6,636 bases of DNA from Hyphomicrobiales bacterium (GCA_027489835.1 JAIXZF010000131.1:1-6636), one strand, 5' to 3'; shown: positions 1 to 5,935, counted from the stretch's first letter. Made by a program: numbers and translations. The notes: generated by a model not told the origin, from the sequence alone.

Positions 1-1449
1 CGCGACGTGACGCTGCCGCAGCGCAGCTTCAACAAGCCGCTGGCCCGGGCGCTGATCGAGGCGCGGCGCTGGCTGGTGCTCGACGTGACCGACAAGCCGA
101 AGGTGCAGACCGCGCTGGATGCGCTGATGATCGAGCCTTCCGAGTATACGCCCGAGCCCGGCATTTATCTGAGCATGCGGCTCATCGGCGAGAAACTGCG
201 CGGCGCGAGGGGCGATGCGCCCCTGCTCGAGGTGGTGGAGGACCTGTGGCAGCTCGCGCTCCTGCTCGAGGATGGCGACCTGTCCGATGCCGAGCGCCAG
301 CTGAGGGCCGCGCAGGACCAACTGCAGCAGGCGATGGAGCGCGGCGCCGACCAGCAGGAGATCTCGCGCCTGACGCAGGAACTGCGCGAGGCGATGAACC
401 GCTTCATGCGGGAGCTGGCCGAGCAGATGCAGCGCGACCAGCAGAACGGCCGCCAGAACGAGATGTCGCAGCTGCCGGAGAACTTCCGCACGGTGACACC
501 GCGCGATCTGAACAACATGCTCAACCGCATCGACGAGCTGAACAAGCGCGGCGAGACGGAGGAGGCCCAGCGGCTGCTCAACGAGCTCAACAACCTGATG
601 CGTAACCTGCAGATGGCCCGCCCCGGCCAGATGGACCCGCGCCAGCGCGAGATGCAGAACCAGCTCAGCGAACTCGACCGCATGACGCGCGAGCAGCAGG
701 AACTGCGCGACGAAACCTTCCAAGACGGGCAGGAACAGCGGAACCAGCAGCGCAACCAGCGCGCCAACCCCAACCAGCGCGGCCAGCAGCAGGCCCGGCC
801 CAACCAGGGCCAGCGCCAGCCCGGCCAGCGCGGCCAGCAGCAGCCCGGCCAGCAGGAAGGGCAGGAGGGTCAGGAAGGACAGGAAGGCCAGATGGGCCAG
901 CAGCAGCGGGGCGGACAGCAGGGCCGCGACCAGCTGGCCCAGCGCCAGCAGCAGCTGCGCGACCGGCTGCGCGAAATGCAGCGGCGCATGCAGCAGCAGG
1001 GCACGCCCTCGCAGCCGGGCCTCGGCGAGGCCGAGCAGGCGATGGGCGAGGCGGAGGGCGCGCTCGGGCAAGGCGACATGAACGGCGCGGCGGAAGCGCA
1101 GGGACGCGCTCTCGAGGGCCTGCGCAACGGCGCGCAGCAACTCGCCCAGCAGATGCAGCAGGAAGGCCAGGGGCAGGGCGACGGCGAGGGCATGGCCGAC
1201 GGCGATCCGACGCCCGGCGGGCGCGACCGGGCCGGCAGCCGCCAGGGCCAGCAGCGCGATCCGCTCGGCCGCGAGGGGCAGCAGCGCGAATCGAGCCGCG
1301 GCGTCGTCTCGGGCGACACGCGGGTGCCCGGCGAGGCTCCGCAGGTGCGGGCACGCCGCATCCTCGAGGAGCTGCGGCGCAGGCTGGGCGAAACGCTCCG
1401 CCCGCAGGAGGAGCTCGACTATCTGGAGAGGCTGCTCAGGCGCCAGTGA
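1..1449 (+). CDS. TIGR02302/DUF4175 family low-complexity protein, C-terminal part (5' end outside window)
   Basis: The frame is open from base 1 and gives 482 codons before a TGA at 1447-1449, so the start lies upstream. A GTG at 7-9 could be mistaken for a start, but the sequence around it is mid-protein family sequence. Family knowledge: these alphaproteobacterial proteins run to about 850 residues, with two or three membrane helices near the N-terminus (absent here) and a long non-membrane C-terminal region rich in Gln and Gly; their function is unknown. Visible here: a conserved helical region including LWQLALLLEDGDLSDAERQL around codons 82-101, charged Leu/Gln-rich probable coiled coil to about codon 240, a Gln/Gly/Arg low-complexity tract at about codons 240-310, another helical stretch, a Gly/Asp/Arg-rich linker, and the conserved tail ending RRILEELRRRLGE...ELDYLERLLRRQ. 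A cell-envelope role is only a guess from the family's membrane topology. Confidence 0.88.
   Translation, partial: RDVTLPQRSFNKPLARALIEARRWLVLDVTDKPKVQTALDALMIEPSEYTPEPGIYLSMRLIGEKLRGARGDAPLLEVVEDLWQLALLLEDGDLSDAERQLRAAQDQLQQAMERGADQQEISRLTQELREAMNRFMRELAEQMQRDQQNGRQNEMSQLPENFRTVTPRDLNNMLNRIDELNKRGETEEAQRLLNELNNLMRNLQMARPGQMDPRQREMQNQLSELDRMTREQQELRDETFQDGQEQRNQQRNQRANPNQRGQQQARPNQGQRQPGQRGQQQPGQQEGQEGQEGQEGQMGQQQRGGQQGRDQLAQRQQQLRDRLREMQRRMQQQGTPSQPGLGEAEQAMGEAEGALGQGDMNGAAEAQGRALEGLRNGAQQLAQQMQQEGQGQGDGEGMADGDPTPGGRDRAGSRQGQQRDPLGREGQQRESSRGVVSGDTRVPGEAPQVRARRILEELRRRLGETLRPQEELDYLERLLRRQ
774..843 (+). repeat. 19-bp direct repeat inside the Gln-rich tract
   Basis: The sequence ccagcgcggccagcagcag occurs at 774-792 and again, identically, at 825-843. 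The copies are 51 bases (17 codons) apart and in the same reading frame, so both encode the QRGQQQ stretch. This fits an old in-frame duplication or slippage event within the low-complexity part of the TIGR02302 gene. It is a within-gene repeat and not a mobile element or recombination site. Confidence 0.75.
859..894 (+). repeat. Tandem Gly-Gln-Glu codon repeat (9-bp unit)
   Basis: Four consecutive nine-base units encode GQE, GQE, GQE and GQM. The protein repeat is nearly perfect but the DNA is not: the four glycine codons are GGG, GGT, GGA and GGC in order, and Glu alternates GAG and GAA. The repeat lies in the low-complexity tract of the TIGR02302 gene. Confidence 0.8.
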
Positions 1450-1460
1450 TCCGGGACCGA

Positions 1461-1488
1461 GGCCGGCGCGGATTCGCCGCGCCCGGCC
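1461..1488 (+). terminator. GC-rich hairpin after the TIGR02302 gene, possible terminator
   Basis: The left arm at 1461-1471 (ggccggcgcgg) pairs with the right arm at 1477-1488 (ccgcgcccggcc) across a five-base loop, with one bulged base. It starts 11 bases after the stop codon and is followed by a run of C and two T rather than a real T-tract. It could be a weak intrinsic terminator or an mRNA 3'-end stabiliser. Confidence 0.45.
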
Positions 1489-1527
1489 CCCTTCGCAGAT
1501 GCGCGTTCGTCGCTTAAAGCCGGAACC

Positions 1528-1719
1528 ATGAACAGCTTCGTCAACGCCCTCGTGCCGGTCGCGGTCGGCTCCGTCGCCATCGTCCTGGTGCTCGGCCTCT
1601 TCAACATGATGCGGGGCGGCTCGCCGAGCCGCGCGCAGACGTTGATGCGCCTGCGCGTGCTGCTGCAGTTCGGCGCGATCATCGTCATCATGGGCGTGAT
1701 CTGGTGGCGCTCCGGTTGA
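1528..1719 (+). CDS. Twin transmembrane protein, HIG1-domain-like
   Basis: This 63-residue protein has two predicted membrane helices, at about residues 7-27 and 47-60. A short positively charged hairpin joins them. The linker contains Q37-x3-R41-x-R43-x3-Q47, which fits the QRRQ motif (Q/I-x3-R/H-x-R-x3-Q) of hypoxia-induced-gene-1 proteins. In mitochondria these proteins associate with cytochrome c oxidase and respiratory supercomplexes; bacterial members are small alphaproteobacterial inner-membrane proteins of uncertain role, so an action on the respiratory chain is inferred. The ATG at 1528 is the only start that gives the complete first helix. Its ribosome-binding site is weak (AAAG at 1516-1519, or GGAA too close). 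The gene lies between a hairpin and the adenosyltransferase gene, a neighbourhood familiar from Hyphomicrobiales. Confidence 0.8.
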   Translation: MNSFVNALVPVAVGSVAIVLVLGLFNMMRGGSPSRAQTLMRLRVLLQFGAIIVIMGVIWWRSG

Positions 1720-1733
1720 AGCGCGCGAAAAAG

Positions 1734-1762
1734 CTGCCAGCCGCCGCCCCGCGCCCTATAAC
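1734..1762 (+). promoter_or_regulatory. Possible sigma70-type promoter for the adenosyltransferase gene
   Basis: CTGCCA at 1734-1739 matches TTGACA at four of six bases, and TATAAC at 1757-1762 matches TATAAT at five of six, with a 17-base spacer. It lies in the 81-base gap between the HIG1-like gene and the adenosyltransferase gene, about 40 bases before the ATG. It stands out because the -10 box is one of few AT-rich words in this gap. Read-through from upstream is equally possible. Confidence 0.4.
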
Positions 1763-1800
1763 CTGACCGCAGATCCCGATTCCCCGAAAGGCACTGGCCC

Positions 1801-2382
1801 ATGGTCGTCCTGAACCGCATCTACACGCGCACTGGCGACCAGGGCACGACCGCGCTCGCCACGGGCGAGAGGCGCGAGAAGTTCGACCTCAGGGTCTCGG
1901 CCTTCGGCACGGTGGACGAGGCGAACTGCGCCATCGGCCTCGCCCGGCTGCACACCGCCGCGGAAGACCCCCATCTCGACGCGATGCTCGGGCGGATCCA
2001 GAACGACCTGTTCGACCTCGGCGCCGAGCTGGCGACGCCGGACACCGGCGAGAAGCTTTCCTGGGAGCCGCTCAGGATCGTCGGTGCGCAGGTGGACCGC
2101 ATCGAGCGCGAGATCGACGAGCTGAACGGCGGCCTCGAGCCTCTGCGCTCCTTCGTCCTGCCGGGCGGCACGCCGGGCGCGGCCAACCTGCACCTCGCGC
2201 GCACGATCACGCGCCGGGCCGAGCGGATGATGGTCGAGCTGGCCAGGCTGCCGGGCGAAGTGGTGGCCGATCCGGCCCTGCGCTACATGAACCGGCTGTC
2301 GGATTTCCTGTTCGTCGCGTCCCGCCATCTCAACAAGCGCGCTTCCGGCGACGTGCTGTGGGTGCCGGGGCAGAACCGGTGA
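1801..2382 (+). CDS. pduO: ATP:cob(I)alamin (cob(I)yrinic acid a,c-diamide) adenosyltransferase, PduO type
   Basis: The enzyme transfers the 5'-deoxyadenosyl group of ATP to reduced corrinoid, giving adenosylcobalamin, the cofactor of carbon-skeleton mutases such as methylmalonyl-CoA mutase. At 193 residues it is normal length for the trimeric PduO/MMAB family and is unrelated to the CobA/BtuR type. Visible motifs are the N-terminal ATP-binding stretch T9-R-T-G-D-Q-G-T-T17, V38-D-E-A-N42 followed by IG, F118-V-L-P-G-G123, the signature R134-x3-R138-R-A-E-R142, and NRLSDFLF at 164-171. In characterised PduO enzymes the Asp of the VDE motif and the first Arg of RxxxRRAER interact at the active site, and both are present. 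The ATG at 1801 is preceded by GAAAGG at 1786-1791, nine bases away. Automatic annotations sometimes label such genes cobO. The rhomboid gene follows after 40 bases and may be cotranscribed. Confidence 0.93.
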   Translation: MVVLNRIYTRTGDQGTTALATGERREKFDLRVSAFGTVDEANCAIGLARLHTAAEDPHLDAMLGRIQNDLFDLGAELATPDTGEKLSWEPLRIVGAQVDRIEREIDELNGGLEPLRSFVLPGGTPGAANLHLARTITRRAERMMVELARLPGEVVADPALRYMNRLSDFLFVASRHLNKRASGDVLWVPGQNR

Positions 2383-2422
2383 GCGGCGCGGCGCGGCGGC
2401 GCCCCGGTCGCTGAGGCGGCGG

Positions 2423-3115
2423 ATGTTCATTCCGCTCCATGACGGCGAGCCGATGCGCAACCTCAGGCGGCCCTACGTCACCTATGGCGTGATCGGGCTG
2501 TGCGTCCTGCTCTACGTCGCGCCCCAACTCGGGCTGCTGCCGCCGGTGGAGCCCTATCTTGCGGCGGGTTTCGGGATCATTCCCAAGGTCGTGCTGGGGG
2601 ATGCGTATCTCCCCGCCGACCTGCCACAGGCGCCGGCCTGGCTGACGCCGGCGACCAGCCTGTTCCTGCACGGCAACCTCGCCCATCTCATCGGCAACAT
2701 GCTGTTCCTGTGGGTCTTCGCCGACAATGTCGAGGACATGATGGGCCATGCCCGCTTCCTCGTCTTCTTCATTGCCTGCGGCGTCCTGGCCGCCTTCGTC
2801 CATGCGCTCACGCATCTGGGATCGGAGCAGCCGCTGATCGGCGCCTCGGGGGCGATATCGGGCATCATCGCCGCCTATCTGATGCTGTTCCCCCGGGTCA
2901 GGGTCTGGGGCCTGATCCTGAAGTTCGTGCCGATCGCTGTGCCCGCCTGGCTCGCTATCGGCGCGTGGATCGCCGTGCAGGTGCTGCAGGGGCTATGGGG
3001 CGACCAGAGCGTCGTGGCATGGTTCGCCCATCTGGGAGGCCTCGCGGCGGGCATCACGCTGGCGCCGTTCCTGCTCGCTCCTGGCGTGTCGATCCGCGAG
3101 CGCTGGCGCCGCTGA
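2423..3115 (+). CDS. Rhomboid family intramembrane serine protease
   Basis: This 230-residue polytopic inner-membrane protein cleaves substrate helices within the bilayer. About six membrane segments are visible, at roughly 19-38, 80-100, 110-130, 137-157, 165-188 and 197-218. Rhomboid landmarks are intact: H83-x4-H88-x3-N92 (the GlpG HxxxxHxxxN pattern, with oxyanion-side His and Asn), G140-A-S142-G with the catalytic serine, and H203 in AHLGGLAAG as the catalytic histidine. The protein is therefore predicted to be active rather than a pseudoprotease. No extra cytoplasmic domain is present. The ATG at 2423 has GAGG at 2413-2416, six bases upstream. It follows the adenosyltransferase gene after 40 very GC-rich bases with local hairpin potential and no clear promoter, so cotranscription is likely. 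The natural substrate cannot be read from the sequence, and nothing ties it mechanistically to cobalamin. Confidence 0.92.
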   Translation: MFIPLHDGEPMRNLRRPYVTYGVIGLCVLLYVAPQLGLLPPVEPYLAAGFGIIPKVVLGDAYLPADLPQAPAWLTPATSLFLHGNLAHLIGNMLFLWVFADNVEDMMGHARFLVFFIACGVLAAFVHALTHLGSEQPLIGASGAISGIIAAYLMLFPRVRVWGLILKFVPIAVPAWLAIGAWIAVQVLQGLWGDQSVVAWFAHLGGLAAGITLAPFLLAPGVSIRERWRR

Positions 3116-3154
3116 ACCCTGAATCCTGGGGTCCCGATGCGACTTAACACGGCG

Positions 3155-3182
3155 TTGACAATCATTTGCGCGTCGCTAGGGT
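3155..3182 (+). promoter_or_regulatory. Sigma70-type promoter upstream of etfBA
   Basis: A perfect TTGACA at 3155-3160 is followed, after a 16-base spacer, by TAGGGT at 3177-3182, which matches TATAAT at three of six positions. A strong -35 with a weak GC-containing -10 is common for alphaproteobacterial housekeeping promoters. It lies in the 157-base gap between the rhomboid gene and etfB and would start transcription near 3190, giving an untranslated leader of roughly 80 bases. It is the best promoter candidate in the window. Confidence 0.65.
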
Positions 3183-3218
3183 CGCCGCTCCTGGGAAACG
3201 CTGCTGGGGTTCCTGCAT

Positions 3219-3239
3219 CGCGCCGACTGATCCGGCGCG
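3219..3239 (+). other. Hairpin in the etfB 5' leader
   Basis: CGCGCCG at 3219-3225 is perfectly complementary to CGGCGCG at 3233-3239, with a seven-base loop. It ends 33 bases before the etfB ATG, outside the probable ribosome-binding site (GGTGA at 3261-3265). It might stabilise the mRNA or affect translation. In GC-rich DNA a seven-base stem can arise by chance, and no known riboswitch was recognised. Confidence 0.4.
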
Positions 3240-3272
3240 GCGCCAAGACCTCTCGAGAATGGTGACACCTTC

Positions 3273-4019
3273 ATGAAAATCCTCGTGCCCGTGAAGCGCG
3301 TGGTCGACTACAACGTCAAGATCCGCGTCAAGCCGGACGGATCGGGCGTCGAACTCGCCAACGTCAAGATGTCGATGAATCCCTTCGACGAGATCGCCGT
3401 CGAGGAGGCGCTTCGCCTGCGCGAGGCGGGCAAGGCGACCGAGATCGTGGCGGTTTCGATCGGTCCGCAGGGCGCCGCGGAGACGATCCGCACCGCGCTC
3501 GCCATGGGCGCGGACCGCGGCATCCACGTCAAGACCGACCAGATCGTCGAGCCGCTGGCGGTGGCCAAGCTGCTCAAGAAGATCATCGAGACCGAGGCGC
3601 CGGGCCTCGTCATCATGGGCAAGCAGGCCATCGACGACGACATGAACGCCACCGGCCAGATGCTGGCGGCGCTGCTCGGCTGGCCGCAGGGCACCTTCGC
3701 CTCGAAGGTGGCGCTGGACGGGCAGAGCGTCGACGTGACCCGCGAGGTCGACGGCGGCGCGCAGACGGTGGGCCTGAAGCTGCCCGCCATCGTGACGACC
3801 GACCTTCGGCTCAACGAGCCGCGCTACGCCTCGCTGCCCAACATCATGAAGGCCAAGAAGAAGCCGCTGGACGAGACCTCGCCCGAGGCGCTGGGCGTCG
3901 ACGTCAGCCCGCGACTCAAGGTGCTCAAGACGGCCGAGCCGCCGACCCGCGCCGGCGGCGTCAAGGTCAAGTCGCCTGCCGAGCTCATCGACAATCTCAG
4001 GACCGCGGGACTGCTGTGA
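3273..4019 (+). CDS. etfB: Electron transfer flavoprotein subunit beta
   Basis: This is the 248-residue beta subunit of the ETF heterodimer, which binds AMP structurally and docks the acyl-CoA dehydrogenases that donate electrons to the FAD in the alpha subunit. The family opening MKILVPVKRVVDYN is intact, as are NPFDEIAVEEALRL (36-49) and AMGADRGIHV (77-86). Residues 155-175 match the ETF-beta signature V-x-R-x2-D-G-G-x-Q-x-V-x4-P-x-I-V-T in full. The recognition loop LPNIMKAKKK (188-197) is nearly identical to the human one. L188 corresponds to the anchor Leu195 that inserts into dehydrogenases, and K193/K196 to human K200/K203. This places it with respiratory-type (mitochondrial-like) ETF rather than electron-bifurcating forms. 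The ATG at 3273 has GGTGA seven bases upstream. It overlaps etfA, and a promoter and leader hairpin precede it. Confidence 0.96.
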   Translation: MKILVPVKRVVDYNVKIRVKPDGSGVELANVKMSMNPFDEIAVEEALRLREAGKATEIVAVSIGPQGAAETIRTALAMGADRGIHVKTDQIVEPLAVAKLLKKIIETEAPGLVIMGKQAIDDDMNATGQMLAALLGWPQGTFASKVALDGQSVDVTREVDGGAQTVGLKLPAIVTTDLRLNEPRYASLPNIMKAKKKPLDETSPEALGVDVSPRLKVLKTAEPPTRAGGVKVKSPAELIDNLRTAGLL

Positions 4020-4963
4020 TGGCCACGCTTCTCATCGCCGAACACGACGACGCCACCATCCGCGACGCCACCGCCAAGGCCATGAGCGCCGCCAAGGCGC
4101 TCGGCGGACCCGTCCATGTCCTCGTCGCCGGCTCGGGCTGCCGGGGCGCGGCCGAGGCCGCGGCAAAGCTCGAGGGCGCCGACAAGGTGCTCCTCGCCGA
4201 TGCGCCGGCCTATGGCCACATGCTGGCGGAGGCCACCGCCGCCCTCGTCGCCAGCCTGGCCGGGAGCTACGACGCGATCCTCGCTCCCTCCACCGCCAAC
4301 GGCAAGAACGTCGCGCCGCGGATCGCTGCGCTGCTCGACGTGCAGATCATCTCAGACGTGATGAAGGTGGTTTCGCCCGACACGTTCGAGCGCCCGATCT
4401 ATGCCGGCAACGCGATCCAGACCGTGCAGTCCACCGACACCAAGAAGGTGATGACGATCCGCACCGCCTCGTTCAAGGCGGTGGGCCTCGGCGGCTCGGC
4501 GCCGGTCGAGGCGGTCGCCGCCGCGGCCGATCCGGGCCTCTCGACCTTCAAGGGCGAGGAGGTCGCCAAGTCCGACCGTCCCGAGCTCGGCGCCGCGAAG
4601 ATCATCGTGTCGGGCGGACGGGCGCTGGGCTCGGCCGAGAAGTTCAAGGAGTTCATCGAGCCGCTGGCCGACAAGCTCGGGGCCGCGATGGGCGCGAGCC
4701 GCGCCGCGGTCGATGCGGGCTACGCGCCGAACGACTGGCAGGTCGGCCAGACCGGCAAGGTCGTCGCGCCGGAGCTCTACATCGCCATCGGCATCTCGGG
4801 GGCGATCCAGCACCTCGCCGGCATGAAGGATTCCAAGATCATCGTGGCGATCAACAAGGACGAGGAAGCGCCGATCTTCCAGGTCGCCGATTATGGTCTG
4901 GTGGGCGACCTGTTCTCCCTCCTGCCGGAACTGAACGCCGAACTCGCCAAGACCGGCCGTTGA
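4019..4963 (+). CDS. etfA: Electron transfer flavoprotein subunit alpha
   Basis: This 314-residue subunit carries the redox-active FAD of ETF and passes electrons to ETF:ubiquinone oxidoreductase. The N-terminal domain (about 1-185) pairs with EtfB, and the C-terminal FAD domain starts around IIVSGGRALGS (195-205). By comparison with human ETF-alpha, S227-R228 correspond to S248-R249, T245 to T266 near flavin N5, and H265 to H286. The C-terminal signature LYIAIGISGAIQHLAG with a following IVAIN (253-279) is complete, followed by PIFQVADYGLVGDLF. The start is taken as the ATG at 4019, whose A is the last base of the etfB stop (TGATG), a typical translational-coupling overlap. GGGA at 4007-4010 lies eight bases upstream. 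A GTG immediately before it (4016) would add one residue and is less likely. Subunits made from a coupled mRNA fit the 1:1 dimer. Confidence 0.96.
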   Translation: MATLLIAEHDDATIRDATAKAMSAAKALGGPVHVLVAGSGCRGAAEAAAKLEGADKVLLADAPAYGHMLAEATAALVASLAGSYDAILAPSTANGKNVAPRIAALLDVQIISDVMKVVSPDTFERPIYAGNAIQTVQSTDTKKVMTIRTASFKAVGLGGSAPVEAVAAAADPGLSTFKGEEVAKSDRPELGAAKIIVSGGRALGSAEKFKEFIEPLADKLGAAMGASRAAVDAGYAPNDWQVGQTGKVVAPELYIAIGISGAIQHLAGMKDSKIIVAINKDEEAPIFQVADYGLVGDLFSLLPELNAELAKTGR

Positions 4964-4979
4964 CGGGTCGGAGCCCGGC

Positions 4980-5021
4980 ATGACCCAGGACGTCGCCCGC
5001 GAGGCATGGACAGCAGAATGA
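4980..5021 (+). CDS. Possible 13-codon mini-ORF coupling etfA and hbd
   Basis: An ATG at 4980 is preceded by GGAG at 4970-4973 with ideal six-base spacing, and opens a frame encoding MTQDVAREAWTAE. It ends at TGA 5019-5021. That stop overlaps the second possible hbd start at 5018 as ATGA. It starts 16 bases after the etfA stop. The arrangement fits a small leader frame that delivers ribosomes to hbd by termination-reinitiation, since hbd has no well-spaced Shine-Dalgarno of its own. No known peptide family is recognised, and the peptide may have no function. Chance occurrence cannot be ruled out from one sequence. Confidence 0.4.
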   Translation: MTQDVAREAWTAE

Positions 5022-5899
5022 GCGTGAGCATCAACACCATCGGCATCGTGGGCGCCGGCCAGATGGGCAACGGCATCGCCCATGTCTGCGCGGCCGCGGG
5101 CATCAACGTCATGCTCAACGACATGAGCGAGGACCGCATCAACTCGGCGCTCGCCACGATCAACGGCAACATGGCCAGGCAGGTCGCCAAGGGCGCGATG
5201 ACCGAGGAGCAGCGCCACGATGCGCTCGGCCGGATCACCGCCGCAAAGAGCTTCGACGACCTTTCGCCCTGCGACCTCGTGATCGAGGCTGCGACCGAGA
5301 ACGAGGAGGTCAAGCGCAACATCTTCGTCGCGCTGTGCCGCGCGCTGCCGCCCGCGACGCTGTTGAGCACCAACACCTCGTCGATCTCGATCACGCGTCT
5401 CGCCGCCGCCACGAACCGCCCCGAGAAGTTCATCGGCATCCACTTCATGAACCCCGTGCCGGTGATGCAGCTGGTGGAGCTCATCCGCGGCATCGCGACC
5501 GAGGACGCCACGTTCGAGGCGGCCCGCAACTTCATCACCCGGCTGGGCAAGACCTTCACGGTGTCGGAGGATTTCCCGGCCTTCATCGTCAACCGCATCC
5601 TGCTGCCGATGATCAACGAGGCGGTCTACACCCTTTACGAGGGCGTGGGTTCGGTCGAGTCGATCGACACCGCCATGCGGCTCGGCGCCAACCATCCGAT
5701 GGGTCCGCTGCAGCTTGCCGACTTCATCGGCCTCGACACCTGCCTGTCGGTGATGCAGGTGCTGCATGACGGCTTGGCCGACTCGAAATACCGGCCCTGT
5801 CCGCTCCTCGTGAAATATGTCGAGGCGGGCTGGCTGGGACGCAAGACCAAGCGCGGCTTCTACGACTACCGCGGCGAAAAGCCGGTGCCCACCCGGTGA
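5018..5899 (+). CDS. hbd: 3-hydroxybutyryl-CoA (3-hydroxyacyl-CoA) dehydrogenase
   Basis: This 293-residue enzyme interconverts (S)-3-hydroxybutyryl-CoA and acetoacetyl-CoA using a nicotinamide cofactor, in beta-oxidation or butyrate/PHB-linked metabolism. The Rossmann motif G12-A-G-Q-M-G17 is followed by D35 at the end of the second strand, which favours NAD over NADP. By spacing, S121, H142, E154 and N192 match Ser137, His158, Glu170 and Asn208 of human HAD, so the active site is complete. DFPAFIVNR (185-193) is the family signature. H226-P-M-G-P and RKTKRGFYDY are conserved C-terminal elements. The length is normal for the single-domain-pair enzyme, without an enoyl-CoA hydratase fusion. 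An ATG at 5006 would add four residues but has GAGG only one base away. The ATG at 5018 has GAGG 13 bases upstream and overlaps the preceding mini-ORF stop. It is in the same frame as etfA and probably in the same operon. Other symbols used for the family are hbdA and paaH. Confidence 0.94.
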   Translation: MSVSINTIGIVGAGQMGNGIAHVCAAAGINVMLNDMSEDRINSALATINGNMARQVAKGAMTEEQRHDALGRITAAKSFDDLSPCDLVIEAATENEEVKRNIFVALCRALPPATLLSTNTSSISITRLAAATNRPEKFIGIHFMNPVPVMQLVELIRGIATEDATFEAARNFITRLGKTFTVSEDFPAFIVNRILLPMINEAVYTLYEGVGSVESIDTAMRLGANHPMGPLQLADFIGLDTCLSVMQVLHDGLADSKYRPCPLLVKYVEAGWLGRKTKRGFYDYRGEKPVPTR

Positions 5900-5906
5900 C
5901 GCGCGA

Positions 5907-5930
5907 CCGGCCGAGGCGGATCGCGGCCGG
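5907..5930 (+). terminator. Hairpin after hbd, weak terminator candidate
   Basis: CCGGCCG at 5907-5913 pairs perfectly with CGGCCGG at 5924-5930 across a ten-base loop, starting seven bases after the hbd stop. The following bases (gcatctt) have only a trace of T-richness, so factor-independent termination would be inefficient. Its position at the likely end of the etfBA-hbd operon, just before a promoter-like sequence, supports the call. Confidence 0.4.
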
Positions 5931-5935
5931 GCATC

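Noticed and set aside
774..894. Regular Gln-rich repeats considered as a CRISPR array or other repeat array
   Set aside because: The repeats are in frame, short and continuous with coding sequence, with no constant repeat/variable spacer structure. They reflect low-complexity protein sequence.
165..1361. Several overlapping minus-strand open frames (up to about 230 codons) opposite the first gene
   Set aside because: They mirror the CAG/CGC/GGC-rich codons of the Gln/Gly/Arg tract, giving Ala/Arg/Pro- or Ser/Cys/Arg-rich translations with no family resemblance. They are shadows of the TIGR02302 gene.
2383..2422. GC-rich hairpin potential between the adenosyltransferase and rhomboid genes
   Set aside because: Only a five-base stem (2390-2394 with 2399-2403) and alternative weak pairings in a GCGGC-repetitive stretch. 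No T-tract follows, so it is not called a terminator.
1756..2460. A 234-codon minus-strand frame opposite the adenosyltransferase gene
   Set aside because: The sense strand carries a complete conserved PduO-type enzyme with a Shine-Dalgarno. The antisense translation is His/Arg/Asp-rich without motifs.
2500..3147. A 215-codon plus-strand frame overlapping the rhomboid gene in another phase
   Set aside because: Its translation is Arg/Pro/Ala-rich and featureless, while the other phase contains all rhomboid catalytic motifs.
4352..5767. A 471-codon open frame on the minus strand across etfA and hbd
   Set aside because: It is antisense to two well-supported genes. Its translation is rich in Arg, His, Asp and Gly with no recognisable domain, and such long open antisense frames are expected where the sense genes are GC-rich at third positions.
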